This document shows, piece by piece, positions 31,197 to 34,731 of a DNA stretch of 34,731 nucleotides. The translations under genes and the position numbers were made by a program. The stretch is taken from NCBI GenBank assembly GCA_016290415.1, contig JAEETP010000014.1, forward strand, positions 1 to 34,731, in the 5' to 3' direction. Origin of the DNA: Bacteroidales bacterium (GTDB lineage Bacteria > Bacteroidota > Bacteroidia > Bacteroidales > UBA932). Under the pieces are notes generated by a model, which made no database searches, had not been told where the DNA came from, and saw only the letters and a program-made list of their open reading frames with translations. Position 1 is the stretch's first letter, and each line of letters opens with the position of its first letter.

Positions 31197-33836
31197 TTAT
31201 TGATTTTTTTCAGTTATCAGATTACGGTCGCGAAGTTGCCGGATGCCTTCTTCCCAGCTGCCGCCGCCGGCCCACATATAATAAGAGAAGTAGGTGGTGT
31301 TGCCTCGGAAAATCTCCATCCAGGGCTGCAGCTCGCAATAGTAGAAACGGGTGTCGCGGTTGCGCGGGTGGTTGTGCCACATATGCAGCGTAAACGGCTG
31401 GTCCACAGGAAATGCGCCGGCAAAATAGACATCCTCTGCGGGGTCATAATCCACGTTCCAGCCCTCTACGGGGAAGAGGAACTTACCCCAGTAGTCGGCC
31501 ATATCCACGTGGTAGTCGCTGAGGCCCTCTTTCTCGGGCACGATGATCTTGTCTTGCACATCGTGCGCCTTGCCCACCTCCAGGATGGGCTGGGGGCCCA
31601 GCACGTTGAACTCGGGGTTGACCATATTCAGCGCAAAGCGGATGCTAAGCAGGGGAGTGTCGCCGTACAGGGTGAAAACCTTCTCTATCTGGTTGCCATA
31701 ATAGTCGGCCACCATACGCACTTCGGCATACTCGCCGCCCTCCTTAAGCACCTCGCAGTCATACACTTCGTGGGTCTCTACGCTGGCCTGCCCCAGGAAA
31801 TCCTCAAAGCCGCCGAAGGGCCAGAAATTGCGCTTGCGGTACGGGCGCTCGGGGTCGTAGGGCTCGTTGGGCCAGTTCTTGAAAAAGACGTTGTCGTCCT
31901 TCTCCTTCACATAATATTCCATAATGCGGGCGCCTATTGCAAGCAGCATCACCCGCACCTTGCTGTTTTCCATATAGATTTCGTCGATTCCGTCGCCGTT
32001 GACATCCTCTTTCCAGAGTTTCACTGCCTCCTGAGCCTCGGAGCCGATGCCAAGCTGAGTGACGGCGGTTGCGCCCATAGCCGTGGTGGTCACGGTATAG
32101 CTGCCGGCGGGCAGCTGCAGGCAGAAGTTGACAGTGTCGGCGGCGGCTTTGGCCAGTGTCAGGCTGCGCTCGGCCTCATAAGCAACACCGCTGTCCGATG
32201 CCACAGAAACCTTGACGTCGACCTTCTTGCCGTTGGTGAAATTATACACCGATACTGGGAATTGGCAGCCGGAGGTGGTGCCGTAGAGCAGTTTGTGGGT
32301 TGCCACGGCCTGCGGCATATCCATCTCTGCCAGCACTTTCTTAGACGATTTGCCCCAGTCATAACTGATGGTGATGGCACTGCGGCGGCCCATCGCATCG
32401 GGGCTGGGGTCAAGCTCAAACGAGAGTTCCTTGACGCCGCCGGCGGGTATTCTAAGCTGCTGCTTTGCGCTGCCCTTAAGCGCCACAGTGGCGGGAAGCT
32501 GCACCGCAAAGTCGCCGCTGACGGCCTTGCCGCCAAAGTTGGTGAGGGCCACTTTCAGGGTGGTGCCTTCCACGACGCCCTTTATGCCGACCTGGTCGCC
32601 GAAGTAGTTTTCAATGAAGCTGCGCTCTATCATCATAAGCTCCACGGGACGGCGGAAGGCGTCGCTGCCCATCACGTCAAACTCCTCTACCGCCGACTCA
32701 ATGGCCACCTCGCGGCGGTCCATAATGGCGGCCCACATAGCCTCGCGGCTGAACGGTTCGCCCTTGGGTGTGAAGAGCACCATCGGATTTGAGGCGCCGT
32801 TAATGACATTGCCATTGAGAATTACGAATGGCATAGAGCAGGTGTCCACAATCTCTTTGTTGCCGGCCGACGCGTAATAGCCGTCGTATATTTCGGTGCC
32901 AGTGCCGGCATAGTCGCCCCAGTCCTGAATGGGTCGGAACAGATAGCCGCCGCGTGCGTCGCGCTCCTTGGCGTATTCGTACTGATTGTCTTTGAGAAGT
33001 TGCTCCTGGAAGCCCTCCCAGTCGCGGCAGTCAAAGAGGGAATGTGTGCCCACGGCCGCCTCTACGCCGCTTCCCGATTCGGATATCCATCGCTCCAGCT
33101 CGGGTTTTACAAGACGCTCGTATTCGCCGCTGAACACAAACCAGCTGTTGCCCTCGTTCATACCGGCGGCCATAGACTCTATGGGGGTCATAGCGCTGCA
33201 GCTCACGGTGCGGATGTCGGTGTGCACGCCAAACCAGCCGCGCTTCATATCGTATTTATTTACAAGGTCTTGCGTCTCTGCCAGCAGGTCTTTCAAAATC
33301 GCCAGGTCTTCCGGCTTTCCGACGGCGGCGTAGATGTTTTTGCCGCCCTTCTTCTGTACAAATGCCTGCAGCGGGTCTTTTACGCCGCCATGCAGCTGGT
33401 AGGCGGGGATGTCGCACTTAAATTCGGGCGCCTTGCGGGCAAGTTTCGTCCCGAGTTCCGATTCGCGCGACACAAATACCAGCACCGCCTTTGCCTTGCG
33501 CAAAGCATCGTTCATCTCCTTCTCAGAGGGGTTGTCCAGAACCTCATATTCTTCGCCCAGCAGCCCGTCCAGAAAGCCCTCCTGCATCTGCAAATACGGC
33601 AGCCCAAGCTCCACAGCCAGGTCGAACCGCCTCTGCTGCAGGACTTTCTCCGCATCGGGCACGGCTATCTTGCTAAGGTTGCCCAGCCGGGACATTTGTT
33701 TGTAATCACTGTTCCACCAATTGGTATATCCGCTCCAGGAAATGCTGTCGGAGGGCAGGGTGGATTGTTGTTTAGGGCAGCAGCCGGCTAAGGTCAGAGC
33801 CGCCAGAACGGCGCAGATAGCGAGAGATTGTTTCAT
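31197..33836 (-). CDS. Large uncharacterised lipoprotein with a mutarotase-like C-terminal region
   Basis: The 879-residue product has a clear lipoprotein signal (MKQSLAICAVLAALTLAGC, Cys19). Residues 20 to about 420 form a globular region I cannot place. GWFGVHTDIRTVSCSAMTPIE is faintly like the start of a PHP-type metallohydrolase, but the metal-binding His pairs are not convincing. The middle (about 430-600) looks like Ig-like beta-sandwiches. The last 240 residues begin with DVNGDGIDEIYMENSKVRV, an EF-hand-like calcium loop plus the strand pattern of galactose-mutarotase-like sugar-binding folds, and include VFTLYGDTPLLSIRFAL. I chose the ATG at 33836; the longer frame starts with TTG. 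The neighbouring divergent SusC-like gene suggests a link to glycan uptake, which is inference. Confidence 0.78.
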   Translation of the reverse strand: MKQSLAICAVLAALTLAGCCPKQQSTLPSDSISWSGYTNWWNSDYKQMSRLGNLSKIAVPDAEKVLQQRRFDLAVELGLPYLQMQEGFLDGLLGEEYEVLDNPSEKEMNDALRKAKAVLVFVSRESELGTKLARKAPEFKCDIPAYQLHGGVKDPLQAFVQKKGGKNIYAAVGKPEDLAILKDLLAETQDLVNKYDMKRGWFGVHTDIRTVSCSAMTPIESMAAGMNEGNSWFVFSGEYERLVKPELERWISESGSGVEAAVGTHSLFDCRDWEGFQEQLLKDNQYEYAKERDARGGYLFRPIQDWGDYAGTGTEIYDGYYASAGNKEIVDTCSMPFVILNGNVINGASNPMVLFTPKGEPFSREAMWAAIMDRREVAIESAVEEFDVMGSDAFRRPVELMMIERSFIENYFGDQVGIKGVVEGTTLKVALTNFGGKAVSGDFAVQLPATVALKGSAKQQLRIPAGGVKELSFELDPSPDAMGRRSAITISYDWGKSSKKVLAEMDMPQAVATHKLLYGTTSGCQFPVSVYNFTNGKKVDVKVSVASDSGVAYEAERSLTLAKAAADTVNFCLQLPAGSYTVTTTAMGATAVTQLGIGSEAQEAVKLWKEDVNGDGIDEIYMENSKVRVMLLAIGARIMEYYVKEKDDNVFFKNWPNEPYDPERPYRKRNFWPFGGFEDFLGQASVETHEVYDCEVLKEGGEYAEVRMVADYYGNQIEKVFTLYGDTPLLSIRFALNMVNPEFNVLGPQPILEVGKAHDVQDKIIVPEKEGLSDYHVDMADYWGKFLFPVEGWNVDYDPAEDVYFAGAFPVDQPFTLHMWHNHPRNRDTRFYYCELQPWMEIFRGNTTYFSYYMWAGGGSWEEGIRQLRDRNLITEKNQ

Positions 33837-33854
33837 TTTTGAAGAATTTGGATA

Positions 33855-33862
33855 CAAAGATA
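33855..33862 (-). promoter_or_regulatory. Putative -7 box for the two-lipoprotein operon
   Basis: The minus strand reads TATCTTTG, a full TAnnTTTG match ending 18 nt before the ATG at 33836. No TTTG lies at the usual 20-base distance upstream. Confidence 0.55.
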
Positions 33863-33932
33863 ATCAAAACCACATATAGAGAAAAATGAAACAAAATGGA
33901 CCGAAATGCATCGAAATACCAATATTCTTTTA

Positions 33933-33940
33933 TAGCTTTG
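33933..33940 (+). promoter_or_regulatory. Putative -7 box for the SusC-like gene
   Basis: TAGCTTTG matches TAnnTTTG and ends 22 nt before the ATG at 33963. The intergenic region of 126 bp also carries the divergent lipoprotein-operon box. Confidence 0.55.
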
Positions 33941-33962
33941 AACGATTTATGTGCTTGAAATT

Positions 33963-34731
33963 ATGAAGTTTAGGGCATCCATCTTAATACTTTTCATATT
34001 CTTGCTCTCCTTGCCTTTCAATTTGAAAGCGCAACCGGGGGGGGGCTTTCAAATCCAAACTAAAATCGTCGGAAAAGTGGTGGACGAAGCCGGTGTTCCC
34101 ATCCCCGGCGTGTTCGTTTATCCCCGCGGCGTGCCCGGCGAGGGTACGGCCACCATTGAAGACGGTAGTTTCCAGATTAACGTCAAGTCAAACAATGTCG
34201 TGCTGGTATTCTCCGCCATTGGCTATGTGGCCCGCGACATCAAGGCATCCGAGGCCAAGCGGGTGGTGCTTAAAGAGGACCACGAGACTCTGGACGAATC
34301 GGTCGTGACCGGTATCTTTACCCGCAAGAAGGAATCCTTTACAGGTGCGGTGCAGACCATCTCGTCTGAAGAACTGACCCGCGTGGGCAATGCCAACATC
34401 GTGGAGAGCCTGAAGCGTATCGACCCTTCGCTGCTGATACTGGAAAATCTGGATGCCGGTTCCAACCCCAACGTGATGGCCCAGATGCAACTTCGCGGCG
34501 CCTCGGCCCTCACTATGGAGACCACCAGCCTCAAGAGCAACTTTGTGACGGCTGCCAATATGCCGCTGTTCATCCTGGACGGCTTCGAGACCAATATCGA
34601 GAAAATCACCGATATGGATATGAACCGCGTGCAGAGCATCACCATCTTAAAGGATGCCTCCGCCAAGGCGATTTACGGTTCCAAAGGCGCCAACGGCGTG
34701 ATAGTGATTGAGACCAAGGCGCTTGGCAGCG
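33963..34731 (+). CDS. SusC/RagA-like TonB-dependent outer-membrane receptor (5' part only)
   Basis: The first 256 codons are present; the frame is open at the right edge. A signal peptide (LFIFLLSLPFNLKAQ) is followed by a Gly stretch, the N-terminal regulatory-like domain (KIVGKVVDEAGVPIPGVFVYPRG through FSAIGYVARDI), the linker LDESVVTGIFTRKKESFTGAV, and the plug domain ending in MNRVQSITILKDASAKAIYGSKGANGVIVIETK. That last block is the SusC signature. The receptor would import an oligosaccharide or other nutrient with a SusD partner expected downstream, outside the window. Nine consecutive G (34037-34045) just after the signal peptide are in frame here. Confidence 0.93.
   Translation, partial: MKFRASILILFIFLLSLPFNLKAQPGGGFQIQTKIVGKVVDEAGVPIPGVFVYPRGVPGEGTATIEDGSFQINVKSNNVVLVFSAIGYVARDIKASEAKRVVLKEDHETLDESVVTGIFTRKKESFTGAVQTISSEELTRVGNANIVESLKRIDPSLLILENLDAGSNPNVMAQMQLRGASALTMETTSLKSNFVTAANMPLFILDGFETNIEKITDMDMNRVQSITILKDASAKAIYGSKGANGVIVIETKALGS

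Overview
The window is bacterial and almost certainly from the order Bacteroidales. Supporting signs are TAnnTTTG-type (sigma-ABfr) promoter boxes, the near absence of Shine-Dalgarno sequences, a SusC-type TonB-dependent receptor with the family's N-terminal regulatory-like domain, outer-membrane barrel proteins, several lipoproteins, and a split methylmalonyl-CoA mutase. Base composition looks moderately GC-rich (mid to high fifties per cent by eye), as in Rikenellaceae/Alistipes-like lineages. I cannot fix the genus.

Region 1 (1-16163, minus strand) is a complete, tightly packed division and cell wall (dcw) cluster. Its order is mraZ, rsmH, ftsL-like, ftsI, murE, mraY, murD, ftsW, murG, murC, ftsQ, ftsA, ftsZ, followed without a break by rpiB and truB (truB runs off the left edge). 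Genes overlap by up to 4 nt or are separated by at most 15 nt, so it probably runs as one operon from a promoter just upstream of mraZ. murF and ddl are not in the cluster.

Region 2 (16164-18720) holds a divergent M23 peptidase lipoprotein (plus) and a convergent AlkZ-like DNA glycosylase (minus). The glycosylase promoter abuts the intrinsic terminator of the next operon.

Region 3 (18735-23341, minus) is a purE-mutA-mutB operon: purine synthesis plus the B12-dependent succinyl-CoA/methylmalonyl-CoA interconversion.

Region 4 (23308-27135) is a block of about 3.8 kb bounded by two nearly identical 34-bp bidirectional promoter sequences in direct orientation. It carries two AT-rich secreted-protein genes, one of them an orphan SusC-like N-terminal domain, and a large outer-membrane barrel protein converging on them. 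Removing the block between the repeats would leave purE and hpt, both purine genes, divergent from one promoter. This is the most interesting arrangement in the window.

Region 5 (27154-29516) has hpt-adk (plus) abutting, stop to stop, a THUMP-like SAM methyltransferase (minus).

Region 6 (29517-29761) is a non-coding stretch rich in inverted repeats.

Region 7 (29762-34731) has two uncharacterised lipoproteins in an operon (minus) and, divergently, the 5' part of a SusC-like receptor gene containing a nine-G run. No tRNA, rRNA, CRISPR array, transposase or integrase was recognised.
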